Positions 52,083-61,556 of a DNA stretch of 64,000 bases are shown piece by piece. The notes under the pieces were generated by a model, which was given only the letters and a program-made list of their open reading frames with translations, was not told where the DNA came from and did no database searches. The translations under genes and the position numbers were made by a program. The stretch is from Sedimentibacter acidaminivorans (GTDB lineage: Bacteria > Bacillota > Clostridia > Tissierellales > Sedimentibacteraceae), in assembly GCF_017873955.1 (NCBI RefSeq), contig NZ_JAGGKS010000001.1, positions 372,001 to 436,000 on the forward strand, written 5' to 3'. Positions within the stretch are counted from its first letter, which is position 1. The number at the start of each line of letters is the position of its first letter.

Positions 52083-53273
52083 CTATATTCCAAGTTCTTC
52101 TTTTACTTCTCTAAATGCATTTAAAGCAAAATCTAAATCTTCTTTCGAATGTGCAGCAGATATCTGCGTTCTTATTCTTGCTTTTCCCTTTGGTACTACT
52201 GGAAAATAGAAGCCAATTGCATATACACCCTTTTCTAGCAATATTTCAGCCATTTTTTGAGATAGCACTGCATCTCCTAACATTATCGGAACAATTGGAT
52301 GTTCACTATCTATTATAGTCAAACCTATCTTTTTTATTTCTTGCCTGAAATACTTTGTACTTTCTTCTAACTTATCTCTATATTTGGTGCTACTAGTTAA
52401 CATTTCTAAAACCTTTATTGAAGCTGCTGCAATTGCTGGAGCTAGTGTATTTGAAAACAAATATGGTCTTGAACGCTGTCTAAGCAAATCTATAATTTCT
52501 TTTCTACCACTAGTATATCCACCACTTGCTCCACCAAGTGCTTTACCTAGTGTGCCTGTAATTATATCAACTCTTCCAACTACTTCTCTGTACTCAGGAG
52601 TTCCTCTTCCAGTCTTGCCAACAAATCCAACAGCATGACTATCATCTACCATTACAAGTGCATTGTATTTATCTGCTAAATCACAAATTCCTTTTAAATT
52701 TGCAATAATCCCATCCATGGAAAATACTCCATCAGTTGCAATGAGTTTTATTTTAGCTCCGTCTTTTTCTGCTTGAATTAGCTGTTCTTCTAATGATGTC
52801 ATATCATTGTTTTTATATCTATATTTCTTAGCTTTACTTAATCTTACACCATCAATAATACTAGCATGATTTAGTTCATCGCTAATTATTGCATCATCTG
52901 CTGTTGTTATGGTTTCAAACAATCCTCCATTTGCATCAAAACACGATGAATAAAGGATGGTATCATCTGTAGATAAAAATTCACTCAGTTTTTGTTCTAA
53001 TATTTTGTGTATTTCTTGAGTTCCACATATAAATCTTACAGAAGATAGTCCATATCCCCAATTATCATATGCTTTTTTTGCTGCTTCAATAACTTCAAGA
53101 TTATCTGCTAAACCAAGATAATTATTTGCACACATATTTAGAACTCCATCAACTTTAGTAGTATCAATTTTACTGCTTTGTGGTGTAGTTATAATTCGTT
53201 CTTCTTTCCAAAGGCCACTTACTTTTATATCATTTAATATCTCTGTATATAATTGTTTAGTTTCACCGTACAT
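52083..53273 (-). CDS. kbl: Glycine C-acetyltransferase (2-amino-3-ketobutyrate CoA ligase)
   Basis: A PLP enzyme that splits 2-amino-3-oxobutyrate with CoA to glycine and acetyl-CoA. The 396-residue protein has [24 protein letters not shown] and the PLP Lys in [14 protein letters not shown]. It follows tdh by 18 nt, so the two make the two-step threonine-to-glycine route. In a fermenter this yields acetyl-CoA and NADH. Confidence 0.94.
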   Translation of the reverse strand: MYGETKQLYTEILNDIKVSGLWKEERIITTPQSSKIDTTKVDGVLNMCANNYLGLADNLEVIEAAKKAYDNWGYGLSSVRFICGTQEIHKILEQKLSEFLSTDDTILYSSCFDANGGLFETITTADDAIISDELNHASIIDGVRLSKAKKYRYKNNDMTSLEEQLIQAEKDGAKIKLIATDGVFSMDGIIANLKGICDLADKYNALVMVDDSHAVGFVGKTGRGTPEYREVVGRVDIITGTLGKALGGASGGYTSGRKEIIDLLRQRSRPYLFSNTLAPAIAAASIKVLEMLTSSTKYRDKLEESTKYFRQEIKKIGLTIIDSEHPIVPIMLGDAVLSQKMAEILLEKGVYAIGFYFPVVPKGKARIRTQISAAHSKEDLDFALNAFREVKEELGI

Positions 53274-53291
53274 ATTTTTATCCTCTCTTTA

Positions 53292-54335
53292 TTATTTTTT
53301 TGTAGTCCAATCAAGTATTACCTTTCCTGATTTTCCGCTTGTCATTGCCTCAAATCCTTCAATGAAATCTGTATAGTGATATCTATGTGTAATAACTGAA
53401 GAAATATCCAACCCTGACTTTAACATTGCAGTCATCTTATACCATGTTTCAAACATCTCTCTTCCATAAATACCTTTTATATGAAGTCCATTAAATACTA
53501 CTTTATTCCAATCTATAGATGTTCCTGTTTCTTGAATTCCAAGCATTGCTAGCTTACCGCCATGCGTCATATTATTTATCATGTCGTTTAAAGCTATTTC
53601 ATTTCCTGACATTTCAAGCCCAACATCAAATCCTTCTTTCATCCCAAGTTCTTTCATAACATCACTAAGTTTTTCTTTCTTAGTGTTAACAGTTCTTGTA
53701 ACTCCCATATTTTTTGCAAGTTCAAGTCTATAGTCGTTAATATCAGTTACTACTACATATCTTGCACCTGCATGTTTTGCAACAGCTCCTGCCATAATTC
53801 CAATAGGACCAGCTCCTGTAATAAGCACATCTTCTCCAAGTAAATCAAACGATAGTGCCGTATGGACAGCATTGCCAAATGGATCGAAAATGCTAAATAC
53901 TTCTTCAGGTATTGATTTATCACAAAGCCAAACATTTGTAACTGGTAAAGCAACGTATTCAGAAAATATTCCCGTCCTATTTACTCCTACACCCTTAGTA
54001 TCTTTGCACAAATGTCTTCTACCAGCCAAACAATTTCTACACTTTCCACAGACAATATGACCTTCTCCAGAAACTAAATCCCCTACATGCAAGTCTTTTA
54101 CGCCTTTACCAAGTTCTACGATTTCACCCACAAACTCATGTCCAATAGTCATTGGAACAGGTATCGTATCTTGTGCCCATTGATTCCAAACATAAATATG
54201 CACATCAGTTCCGCATATAGCTGTTTTGTGAATTTTTATAAGAACTTCTCCTTCTTCAACAGTTGGTAAATCTACTTTTTCAAGCCATAATCCAGGTTTT
54301 GCATATTTTTTTACTAGCGCGTCCATTTTAGCCAT
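53292..54335 (-). CDS. tdh: L-threonine 3-dehydrogenase
   Basis: Oxidises threonine to 2-amino-3-oxobutyrate with NAD. It is a zinc MDR-family enzyme of 347 residues: catalytic zinc ligands in [13 protein letters not shown] and [10 protein letters not shown], the structural zinc loop [15 protein letters not shown], and the cofactor loop [17 protein letters not shown]. First gene of the tdh-kbl operon. Confidence 0.94.
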   Translation of the reverse strand: MAKMDALVKKYAKPGLWLEKVDLPTVEEGEVLIKIHKTAICGTDVHIYVWNQWAQDTIPVPMTIGHEFVGEIVELGKGVKDLHVGDLVSGEGHIVCGKCRNCLAGRRHLCKDTKGVGVNRTGIFSEYVALPVTNVWLCDKSIPEEVFSIFDPFGNAVHTALSFDLLGEDVLITGAGPIGIMAGAVAKHAGARYVVVTDINDYRLELAKNMGVTRTVNTKKEKLSDVMKELGMKEGFDVGLEMSGNEIALNDMINNMTHGGKLAMLGIQETGTSIDWNKVVFNGLHIKGIYGREMFETWYKMTAMLKSGLDISSVITHRYHYTDFIEGFEAMTSGKSGKVILDWTTKK

Positions 54336-54384
54336 ACAATCACCATCCTAAAAAATTTGTTTTTTATTTAATTATTATAAATAA

Positions 54385-54413
54385 ATAATACTATTATAAT
54401 GTATTCATGTCAA
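54385..54413 (-). promoter_or_regulatory. Sigma-A promoter of tdh-kbl
   Basis: TTGACA (54408-54413), 17 bp, TATTAT (54385-54390), about 50-75 bp before the tdh ATG. Confidence 0.7.
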
Positions 54414-54474
54414 GTGCTAAATATGCGATATGTTTTCAAATTATAAACAAGATGCAACTCCATTATTTTATATT

Positions 54475-54505
54475 AATAAAAGCACCACATCTTAAATGTA
54501 GTGCT
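54475..54505 (-). terminator. Terminator of the metallophosphoesterase gene
   Basis: AGCACTACAT/ATGTGGTGCT on the minus strand (one wobble pair), then TTTTATTAAT. It separates the upstream yhaO-yhaN-phosphoesterase unit from tdh-kbl. Confidence 0.75.
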
Positions 54506-54510
54506 GATAC

Positions 54511-55200
54511 TCACATAATTCTTTTCAATTTAAAATCAATGTAGTCACTTGATACACAATATACCGATATATCATCAATAATTCCTTCTCTTATATTCTT
54601 ATGACCATCTTCCCCATGAAGATGACCATATATGCATGTGTTTATCTCATAATCCTTCATTAATGAAAAAAATTCATTTGGCTCACCATCATTGCTAAAT
54701 GGGGGGAAGTGAAGCATAGCTATTTTATGTTTTTTACTATAATTACATTGTTTTAGTGATATCTTGAATCTATTAATCTCCCTCAAAAAAATTTTTTCAT
54801 TTGAATATTCAATAGAATGCTCTTCCATAGAATCCCAGCCTCTAGTTCCACAAACTATTACATCCTTGTACTCGTAAGAATTGTTTTTCAAAAATTTAAT
54901 AGTTTTCATTCCAAGCATATCGAGCTTGTTGGAGGTTGCCCACCAATAGTCATGATTTCCTTTGCCTAAAATCTTAATTCCTGGCAACTCATCAATCTTT
55001 AGCAAATCAGCTTTTGCATCTTCTAATTTAGTTGCCCAAGATATATCACCTGGCACCAAAACTAAATCCTCTTTGCTAACAATATTTTCCCAATTTTTTA
55101 TGATTTTTCCCTCATGATTAATCCAATTATCTCCAAAGATATTCATTGGTTTTTCATTCTTGTGATCAAAATGTAAATCTCCTATAGCAAATATTTTCAT
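54511..55200 (-). CDS. Calcineurin-like metallophosphoesterase
   Basis: A 229-residue phosphoesterase with all five metal motifs intact: GDLHFDH, GDISWA, GKGNHDYWW, AMLHFPPF and YGHLHGE. Its substrate is unknown. It lies 16 nt after the YhaN-like ATPase gene, so it may belong to the same unit, where it could supply the phosphoesterase chemistry that the YhaO-like protein seems to have lost. That is inference. Confidence 0.85.
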   Translation of the reverse strand: MKIFAIGDLHFDHKNEKPMNIFGDNWINHEGKIIKNWENIVSKEDLVLVPGDISWATKLEDAKADLLKIDELPGIKILGKGNHDYWWATSNKLDMLGMKTIKFLKNNSYEYKDVIVCGTRGWDSMEEHSIEYSNEKIFLREINRFKISLKQCNYSKKHKIAMLHFPPFSNDGEPNEFFSLMKDYEINTCIYGHLHGEDGHKNIREGIIDDISVYCVSSDYIDFKLKRIM

Positions 55201-55216
55201 TATTTATATTCCTTAA

Positions 55217-57931
55217 TTATAATTTTATTAAATTGAACTTCAAATTCATACTTTTAGCAATCTCGACTTCTCTTTCTTGACAAGTAAATAATATAACTTG
55301 TCTTCTTTCACTTTCCTTAGCAAGCATTTCAATTGACTTTTTTAATCTATTTGAATCATACTGGACGAAACTGTCATCAAGAATAATTGGTATATTTTGA
55401 TTTCCACTTAATATATTACTTAAACTAATTCTAAGCGACAAATACAATTGATCTATTGTTCCACCGCTCAGACTATCGATACTTATATTTCTATTATTAT
55501 TGTCCTCACTAACAATTGAAATATTCATATCTTCATCTATTGCAACTTCTTTATACTTACCACCCGTAACATAAGCAAAATTTTCACTTATAGATTTTTT
55601 TAACAAAGGCATGAAGTCTCCTTTAATTGAATCTGATATTTCAATTATTTTTTCTGAAGCTATTTTAGCCACTTGTATCTTTTCTTTGAAGAAGCTTATT
55701 TTATCTTCATAAAACTCAATTTCTTCTTCAACTTCTGCTAAATTTCTTATAGTGTTTTCAATTTCATCTATTTCTTTATCTATATTATTAATATTTATTT
55801 GTACTTGATTTCTTTCTTCATTTAGTTTAAAAATTTTAATTTGATATTCTTTTTCATCTATTTCTTTTGCATCAAAATTTTGTAGATCTTTAGTTTTAAT
55901 TCTTAATTCTTCTAAGCTCCTTTTCCCAAGCAATGTACTAAGTAAATTTTCACAGTACACTTTTTTAGTTTTGAGATCCATGATTTTTTCATTTTGTGAA
56001 ACTATTTCTTTAAATTCATCAAAACTACTCATTTTATTTGAATTTAATATTACACTGAACCTTTTTTCTTCAAATGATATTTCTTTATCCATTATATTAA
56101 GAACTTGGTTTTTCTCATCTGCTAAATTTTGTGTTTTTAAAATTTCCTCTTGTACTAAATCTTTTCTATTGTAAATTTCATTTGCCTTTTCAACACTTTC
56201 GCTTGATATTTCTAATATATCAAATATAGCCAAATCATTTAACATATTTTTCTCTAAATTACTATTAATAATAACTAATTTATCTAAACTTTCTTTATCA
56301 AAATTTATTAGCTTTGTTTTTTCTGTTATAATATTTTGTTCTTTTTCTTTTTTTTCATATGTACTTTTAAATTCCTCTATGTTCGTGCATCCTGTCTCTT
56401 TGAATATTTCATCATTTTCATTTTCCAATTCTTTTACAATTTTATTGTAATCGAGATGCTGACACTCTATACTTTCAATTTCTTTTCTTGCACTTGATAC
56501 TCTTCTCCCAGATTTAATAGCCATTATATAAGAAATAATTCCAAGTAAAATTGTAGATAATCCACCATAATATTCTACTGCATTAAAATAATATACCATA
56601 TATCCAGAATATCCTGCCGCTAACAAAAATAACGTTCCAAGTAATACAAACATAAATCCCTTTAAATTTTGTGACTTTATGAATTTCATCATTAAATCAT
56701 AATTTTTATCACTGAGGAGCAATTTTATCATATCAATTTTATTATTGTTTTCTTCAACTACTTCATAGTGTTCAATAAATTTATTAATTTCATTAAAGTC
56801 ATATCCTTTTAAGCTTTCTGTACCCAATAATATCTTATTTCTAAGCTCAGTAATCTTATTATTATTTTTTTGATAATTGATAAAATTATCATTCATTTTA
56901 TCAATATCAAAATCATTTTTAATACGATTTGAAACATCTTCTCTAAGATTTTTAAGTTTTTCATCTAGTTCTTCTTTTTGAACTCTTAATTCATGTCTTT
57001 TACTGCGCATTAAATCTAACTCTATGTTTAATTTGGATATATCATCAAAATCTATATCAGAATATTCTTTTAAAATGTCGTTTTTATATTGAGATAATTC
57101 TTGATTTATTTCATCAAGTTCAGCTTTTATTGGAACAGATTTGGTGTATTTATCCTTTTCTATTAAGAGTTCACATGTTAAAAGATCTTTGTTTAAATCA
57201 TTTATATGCATTCCTATTTCTTGAATTTTACCCATTAACTTCTTTTTTTCCATGCTTAAAAACATTACTTGTCTGTTTCTATTAATAATTATTTCTTTAG
57301 TATTATTAAGGTCCTTGAGTCTTATAGCATATTGCCCTAAAAGAGTTTTTGGATTATCTTCGCTCCCAGCCTCTTCTTTAATTCTATTTAGAGAAGCTAG
57401 TATTCTTTCAATTGAAATTGATTCATCTTTTGACTTGCTCAAATTAATGATCTTATTTGTAACCTCTACAGATAATTCTTTATCTGTTTTATTTCCAAGT
57501 TGTTTAATGCTAACTGTATTCCTATATGAAGTTTTATTCATATTAAAAAAATATGCACCAGGACAATCTGAGTTTTCTGCATCGCTTATAGGATTATCGA
57601 GATTATCAGAAACATCACTATCATCAAATTCTTTATTAAATATTTTAGTTGTTCCAAGCAAAAAATCTTTTGTAACTAAATATTTATTGTTATTAAATCC
57701 ATCTATTGTAATAGAACCTTTATATAAATTGCTATCCCATGGCTTATATTTTTTATATAAATCTAAACCATTTGCATCATCAAAACCATATAAAACAGAC
57801 TCGATAAAACTATGGATGGTGCTTTTTCCGGTTTCATTTTCTCCGTATATAATGTTTAACTTTTTCCCAAGATAAATCCTTTTATATACGAATTTGCCAA
57901 AAGCTCTAAGATATAATTTATTTATGTACAT
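55217..57931 (-). CDS. YhaN-like AAA/SMC-type ATPase
   Basis: A 904-residue Rad50/SbcC-like ATPase. Walker A GENETGKST is at residues 30-38; the signature LSGGTIDQLYLSLRISL and Walker B NIPIILDDSF are near the C-terminus. Long coiled coils flank a central pair of hydrophobic segments (about residues 410-460), which would anchor the arm in the membrane. This layout fits Bacillus YhaN and not SbcC, which lacks the membrane part. It starts 2 nt after the yhaO-like gene. A role in DNA end processing at the membrane is inferred. Confidence 0.83.
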   Translation of the reverse strand: MYINKLYLRAFGKFVYKRIYLGKKLNIIYGENETGKSTIHSFIESVLYGFDDANGLDLYKKYKPWDSNLYKGSITIDGFNNNKYLVTKDFLLGTTKIFNKEFDDSDVSDNLDNPISDAENSDCPGAYFFNMNKTSYRNTVSIKQLGNKTDKELSVEVTNKIINLSKSKDESISIERILASLNRIKEEAGSEDNPKTLLGQYAIRLKDLNNTKEIIINRNRQVMFLSMEKKKLMGKIQEIGMHINDLNKDLLTCELLIEKDKYTKSVPIKAELDEINQELSQYKNDILKEYSDIDFDDISKLNIELDLMRSKRHELRVQKEELDEKLKNLREDVSNRIKNDFDIDKMNDNFINYQKNNNKITELRNKILLGTESLKGYDFNEINKFIEHYEVVEENNNKIDMIKLLLSDKNYDLMMKFIKSQNLKGFMFVLLGTLFLLAAGYSGYMVYYFNAVEYYGGLSTILLGIISYIMAIKSGRRVSSARKEIESIECQHLDYNKIVKELENENDEIFKETGCTNIEEFKSTYEKKEKEQNIITEKTKLINFDKESLDKLVIINSNLEKNMLNDLAIFDILEISSESVEKANEIYNRKDLVQEEILKTQNLADEKNQVLNIMDKEISFEEKRFSVILNSNKMSSFDEFKEIVSQNEKIMDLKTKKVYCENLLSTLLGKRSLEELRIKTKDLQNFDAKEIDEKEYQIKIFKLNEERNQVQININNIDKEIDEIENTIRNLAEVEEEIEFYEDKISFFKEKIQVAKIASEKIIEISDSIKGDFMPLLKKSISENFAYVTGGKYKEVAIDEDMNISIVSEDNNNRNISIDSLSGGTIDQLYLSLRISLSNILSGNQNIPIILDDSFVQYDSNRLKKSIEMLAKESERRQVILFTCQEREVEIAKSMNLKFNLIKL

Positions 57932-57933
57932 AA

Positions 57934-59034
57934 CTATCTTACCACCTTTTCTTTTCTCAATACGTCAAGTCCTAATTTAAATGCTTCTCGTTCTAGCTTA
58001 TCACAACGATTCTCAAATTGAAGCTTGTAACTTTCAACTATATTAAACTCATTCTCTTCATATTTTTTTTCATCAAAATTCTTATATGAAAAATTATCTT
58101 CGAACTCTATATAATAAAAAAATTGCTTTGCCTCATTTTTTATTTCATCTATTGATATGTCTATATTAACAGTCCCTGTCAAATTAACCCTAACATAGTC
58201 CTTAATATTTGAAAAAGTATCTCCTGAAAATTTAATTAAATCAAGAATTTTATTATAACCATAAGTAATATCTATATCTATATTTCTATTAATAAATTTT
58301 CTTTTAGCTATATTACAAAAATCAAAAGTTGGATTTTTTTTCTCAAGATATCCCTTTATTACACCATGTTCATCCCCTTCATTGAATGAAATTGGTTCAG
58401 GCGTACCAGAATATACAACATTATTTTTCAACTTATTATAATTATGTTTCCCTCCTAAAGCACAATAATCAAATTTATTCTTAATTAAATCAACATTAAG
58501 TTTATTATTTAAAATTTCATTGCCTGTTTTTTCTATATCACTGTATAACAATAATACATTTATTTTTTCCTCATTAACAGATATATCATAAACTGCTTGA
58601 AAATTTTGACTATCTACTGATTTATTAAAACTAATTGAATATATACTCAGGTTGTCCTCATCGAAATTAAGATTTTGAACATGTTCTGTATTCCTTATTA
58701 GATAAACATTTTCAGGAAAATCAACATAATCATACATGCTATTTATATTATACGGATCACTGCTACCACATGTGATAATTATCTTAGTATGTTCTATGCT
58801 TTTAAATTTCTGTATGATTCTTTTAAGACTTTTAAAATTAAAATATTCTGATTCAATCATGTCTCCAACAATGAACAAGTACTTTATTTTATCTTCTTTA
58901 ACTATTTTAATTATTTCATCAAAAGTATCCCAAAGTTCTTCTCTTCTTTTTTCTCGTTCCTTCAAGCTGAAATTTTTATTATTAAATTTCATTCCTAAAT
59001 GAATATCTGATGTATGTATAAACTTAGGCTTCAT
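57934..59034 (-). CDS. YhaO-like (SbcD/Mre11 family) phosphoesterase with degenerate motifs
   Basis: A 366-residue Mre11/SbcD-like protein paired with the YhaN-like ATPase. Motif I (SDIHLG, Asp10 and His12) and motif II (GDMIES, Asp58) are kept. Motif III GNHD reads GSSD (90-93), the motif IV His in the LLHG position is replaced (LLYS), and motif V GHxH reads GGKH (194-197). Several metal or catalytic ligands are therefore missing. The start is ATG at 59034 with GGGGAG 6 nt upstream. Confidence 0.8.
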   Translation of the reverse strand: MKPKFIHTSDIHLGMKFNNKNFSLKEREKRREELWDTFDEIIKIVKEDKIKYLFIVGDMIESEYFNFKSLKRIIQKFKSIEHTKIIITCGSSDPYNINSMYDYVDFPENVYLIRNTEHVQNLNFDEDNLSIYSISFNKSVDSQNFQAVYDISVNEEKINVLLLYSDIEKTGNEILNNKLNVDLIKNKFDYCALGGKHNYNKLKNNVVYSGTPEPISFNEGDEHGVIKGYLEKKNPTFDFCNIAKRKFINRNIDIDITYGYNKILDLIKFSGDTFSNIKDYVRVNLTGTVNIDISIDEIKNEAKQFFYYIEFEDNFSYKNFDEKKYEENEFNIVESYKLQFENRCDKLEREAFKLGLDVLRKEKVVR

Positions 59035-59097
59035 AGTTCTCTCCCCACCTATCACTGCTGTTTATTTTATAATGCTTTCGTTTTCAATAATATTAAT

Positions 59098-59126
59098 ATT
59101 GTATCATAAAACATTAATATCATCAA
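59098..59126 (-). promoter_or_regulatory. Sigma-A promoter of the yhaO-yhaN unit
   Basis: TTGATG (59121-59126), 17 bp, TACAAT (59098-59103), about 60-90 bp before the yhaO-like start. Confidence 0.65.
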
Positions 59127-59140
59127 TATATTACTAGTTT

Positions 59141-59830
59141 TTATTCTGAAAGTTCATATAATTTTTCTAGATCTAATATTTTAATGGATGACCTGTATAT
59201 ATCAATAATATTTTCATTTTGCATGGAAGAAAGCTCTCTAGATAAAGATGGTCTTGTTATATTTAAAAATTCAGCAAACTCCTGTCTTTTCATAGGTATA
59301 TCAAATGATAGTTTATTTGTTTTTTTGTATAAAGACAAAAAATATACAGCAATTTTGCTCTTTATTGTTTCAGCATTTAATATTTTCATTTTTCCGTTAA
59401 GCATTATTATTTTATCTGATAAAATTGCCAACATATTATTTATAAGAACTTTATGAAAATTACAGCTATTTGGACACATGTCAATGAAAAATTTCTTAGG
59501 TATAAACAATGCTTTGCTTTCTCCTGAACTAATCAAATCATAAGGTGAAGTCCTTGCCGATGAAAATATTAATGCTTCTCCAAATAAGTCATTGAAACCT
59601 AAAGTAGTTACGATAACCCTACTTCCATTATATTTTTGAGATACTAAATTGAATTCTCCTTCCAGTACAATTCCAACATTTTTTACAATATCATCTTTTT
59701 CAAAAACGGCCTGATTATCTTTATATTTTTGTATATTAGCTTTGCAACACGTGAAAATTTTTTCTATTTCGTGAAAATCAAGTCCATTAAATAACTGATT
59801 TTCCTTAATTTTTCGAATTATTGCATCCAT
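59141..59830 (-). CDS. Crp/Fnr family transcriptional regulator
   Basis: A 229-residue regulator: N-terminal cyclic-nucleotide-binding-type beta roll (about 20-120) and C-terminal winged helix with IPMKRQEFAEFLNITRPSLSRELSSMQNEN in pattern. Three cysteines (CCKAN near 28, CPNSCNF near 120) could take part in redox or haem sensing, but there is no classic FNR Cys set at the N-terminus. It is divergent from a ferredoxin gene with a 14-bp palindrome between, an arrangement known for HcpR-type regulators of nitrosative stress; no hcp gene is visible here. Confidence 0.87.
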   Translation of the reverse strand: MDAIIRKIKENQLFNGLDFHEIEKIFTCCKANIQKYKDNQAVFEKDDIVKNVGIVLEGEFNLVSQKYNGSRVIVTTLGFNDLFGEALIFSSARTSPYDLISSGESKALFIPKKFFIDMCPNSCNFHKVLINNMLAILSDKIIMLNGKMKILNAETIKSKIAVYFLSLYKKTNKLSFDIPMKRQEFAEFLNITRPSLSRELSSMQNENIIDIYRSSIKILDLEKLYELSE

Positions 59831-59848
59831 TTAAACCTCCTATTTATC

Positions 59849-59862
59849 GTAACATATGTTAC
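59849..59862. promoter_or_regulatory. Palindromic operator between crp/fnr and ferredoxin genes
   Basis: GTAACATATGTTAC is a perfect 14-bp palindrome. It lies 19 bp upstream of the regulator start and is centred about 46 bp before the predicted ferredoxin transcription start, a position used by Crp/Fnr activators. Confidence 0.75.
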
Positions 59863-59867
59863 ATACA

Positions 59868-59895
59868 TTGTAATTTTATTTTATTATAATATAAT
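59868..59895 (+). promoter_or_regulatory. Promoter of the ferredoxin gene
   Basis: TTGTAA (59868-59873), 16 bp, TATAAT (59890-59895), directly downstream of the palindrome. Confidence 0.6.
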
Positions 59896-59933
59896 AAACA
59901 AGTAAAGAAAAATATATTTCAGGGGAGATAAAT

Positions 59934-60650
59934 ATGAAAAGAAAAATAGTTAAAATTCATGAAGAAAAATGTAACGGTTGCGGTCTATGTGTAAATGCAT
60001 GTCATGAAGGTGCATTAGAATTAATAAATGGTAAAGCAGTTTTAATATCTGATTCATATTGTGACGGTCTAGGTGATTGTCTGCCAGAATGTCCTGTGGA
60101 TGCAATTGAAATTATAGAAAGAGATGCTGAAGAATTTGATAAGGAGTTGGTTGAAAAGCGTATGAAAGAAAAAAAATTAAGCACTGAACCATTACCATGT
60201 GGTTGTCCTGGGCATCACGCAAAGGAAATTAAACACAATAAAGTTGATACTCCAGCAGTTTCAACAGAAAAAGTAAAAATCGCAAGTGAACTTAGACAAT
60301 GGCCTGTTCAAATTAAACTTGTTTCTCCAAATGCACCGTATTTTAATGGAGCACATATTCTTGTAGCTGCCGACTGTACAGCTTTTGCTTATGCTAATAT
60401 TCATCAGGATTTTATGAAAGGTAGAATAACTATAATAGGTTGTCCAAAGCTCGATGATATAGATTATTCAGAAAAATTAACTGCTATTTTAAAAAACAAT
60501 GATGTTAAAAGCATAACTGTTTTAAGAATGGAAGTTCCATGTTGTACTGGAATTGTAAATGCCGTTAAAACAGCAATAATAAATTCTGGAAAAATGATTC
60601 CTTGGGGATATAAAATTGTTACTTCCGAAGGATCATTGATAGAAGATTAA
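59934..60650 (+). CDS. 4Fe-4S ferredoxin-type protein
   Basis: A 238-residue iron-sulfur protein. The N-terminal domain has CNGCGLCVNAC (CX2CX2CX3C) and a second set CDGLGDCLPECP, the spacing of ferredoxins found beside Crp/Fnr regulators. CGCPGHH follows at about residue 78. The C-terminal part (from about 100) carries WPVQIKLVSPNAPYF, LVAADCTAFAYANIH and IIGCPKLDD, a conserved Cys-bearing domain of unknown function. It is divergent from its likely regulator and has a strong terminator. A redox role in stress defence is inferred. Confidence 0.87.
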   Translation: MKRKIVKIHEEKCNGCGLCVNACHEGALELINGKAVLISDSYCDGLGDCLPECPVDAIEIIERDAEEFDKELVEKRMKEKKLSTEPLPCGCPGHHAKEIKHNKVDTPAVSTEKVKIASELRQWPVQIKLVSPNAPYFNGAHILVAADCTAFAYANIHQDFMKGRITIIGCPKLDDIDYSEKLTAILKNNDVKSITVLRMEVPCCTGIVNAVKTAIINSGKMIPWGYKIVTSEGSLIED

Positions 60651-60675
60651 AAACTATTAAATATAGTTATTCTCT

Positions 60676-60707
60676 AAAAATGGAAGGTATCATTACCTTC
60701 CATTTTT
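60676..60707. terminator. Bidirectional terminator between ferredoxin and truA genes
   Basis: A perfect 14-bp stem (AAAAATGGAAGGTA with TACCTTCCATTTTT) with a TCAT loop; A and T runs inside the arms serve both strands. Confidence 0.9.
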
Positions 60708-60725
60708 ATATAAATTTATCAACTA

Positions 60726-61463
60726 TTAATATTCAACATCCTTTAAAAATAATGCTTTAGCTGGGACCATAGGCCCTGCTTCTGAACGTTTCTTTGAACT
60801 CAATATATTTTGTATATCTTTTGGTTTTAAATTTCCTTTTCCAGCTTCAATTAACGTTCCTAAAATTATTCTAACCATATTCCAAAGGAAGCCATTTCCA
60901 TTAACATCTATTTCAACAATACCCTTGTTTTGTGTGATTTTAATGTAATTTATAGTTCTAACTGTAGATTTAGTTTTGGATTTTAGAGTTGTAAAGCTTT
61001 GGAAATCATGTGTCCCTATTAAAATATCTGCACATTGTTTCATTAAATCTAAATCTAATTTGTCATTTATGTGATGAATATATTTTCTGTCAAACACATT
61101 TTTATATGTTGAGTTATTAATCCTGTACATATATGTTTTTGATAATATATTATATCTTGCATGAAATCTCTCGCTTGCATCCTTGATTGATTTTACATAA
61201 ATATCATCTGGCAAAATCGAATTTAATAGTTTATATATTTCTTCTGTGCTTTTGTTGCATGTGGTATGAAAGTTAGCTGTATAATTTAATGCATGAACTC
61301 CAGTATCAGTTCTACCACATCCAACTAACTGTATGTCTTCTCCAGTTATTTTACACAACACCTCTTCTAGTTTACCTTGCAGTGTATTTATATCACTTGT
61401 TTGTTTTTGCCACCCTTTATATCTACTACCATCGTATTCTAAAATCATTTTTATATTTCTCAT
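60726..61463 (-). CDS. truA: tRNA pseudouridine synthase A
   Basis: Makes pseudouridine at positions 38-40 of the tRNA anticodon arm. The 245-residue protein has the start ILEYDGSRYKGWQKQ, the catalytic Asp in VGCGRTDTGVHAL, the RFHARYNILSKTYMYRI block and GNGFLWNMVRIILGTL. The usual clostridial neighbours (ecfT, rplM) are not here. Confidence 0.94.
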   Translation of the reverse strand: MRNIKMILEYDGSRYKGWQKQTSDINTLQGKLEEVLCKITGEDIQLVGCGRTDTGVHALNYTANFHTTCNKSTEEIYKLLNSILPDDIYVKSIKDASERFHARYNILSKTYMYRINNSTYKNVFDRKYIHHINDKLDLDLMKQCADILIGTHDFQSFTTLKSKTKSTVRTINYIKITQNKGIVEIDVNGNGFLWNMVRIILGTLIEAGKGNLKPKDIQNILSSKKRSEAGPMVPAKALFLKDVEY

Positions 61464-61556
61464 TTTTTTCTCCTGATATGAACTTATAATTATTATACAC
61501 TAAATATTGAAACATACAATGTAATTTAATAGATATATTCTAATGTAGCAATTATC

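Noticed and set aside
57252-57875. 207-codon open frame on + inside the YhaN-like gene
   Set aside because: It is opposite the Walker A end of a clear ATPase and reads as low-complexity Leu/Ser/Ile sequence.
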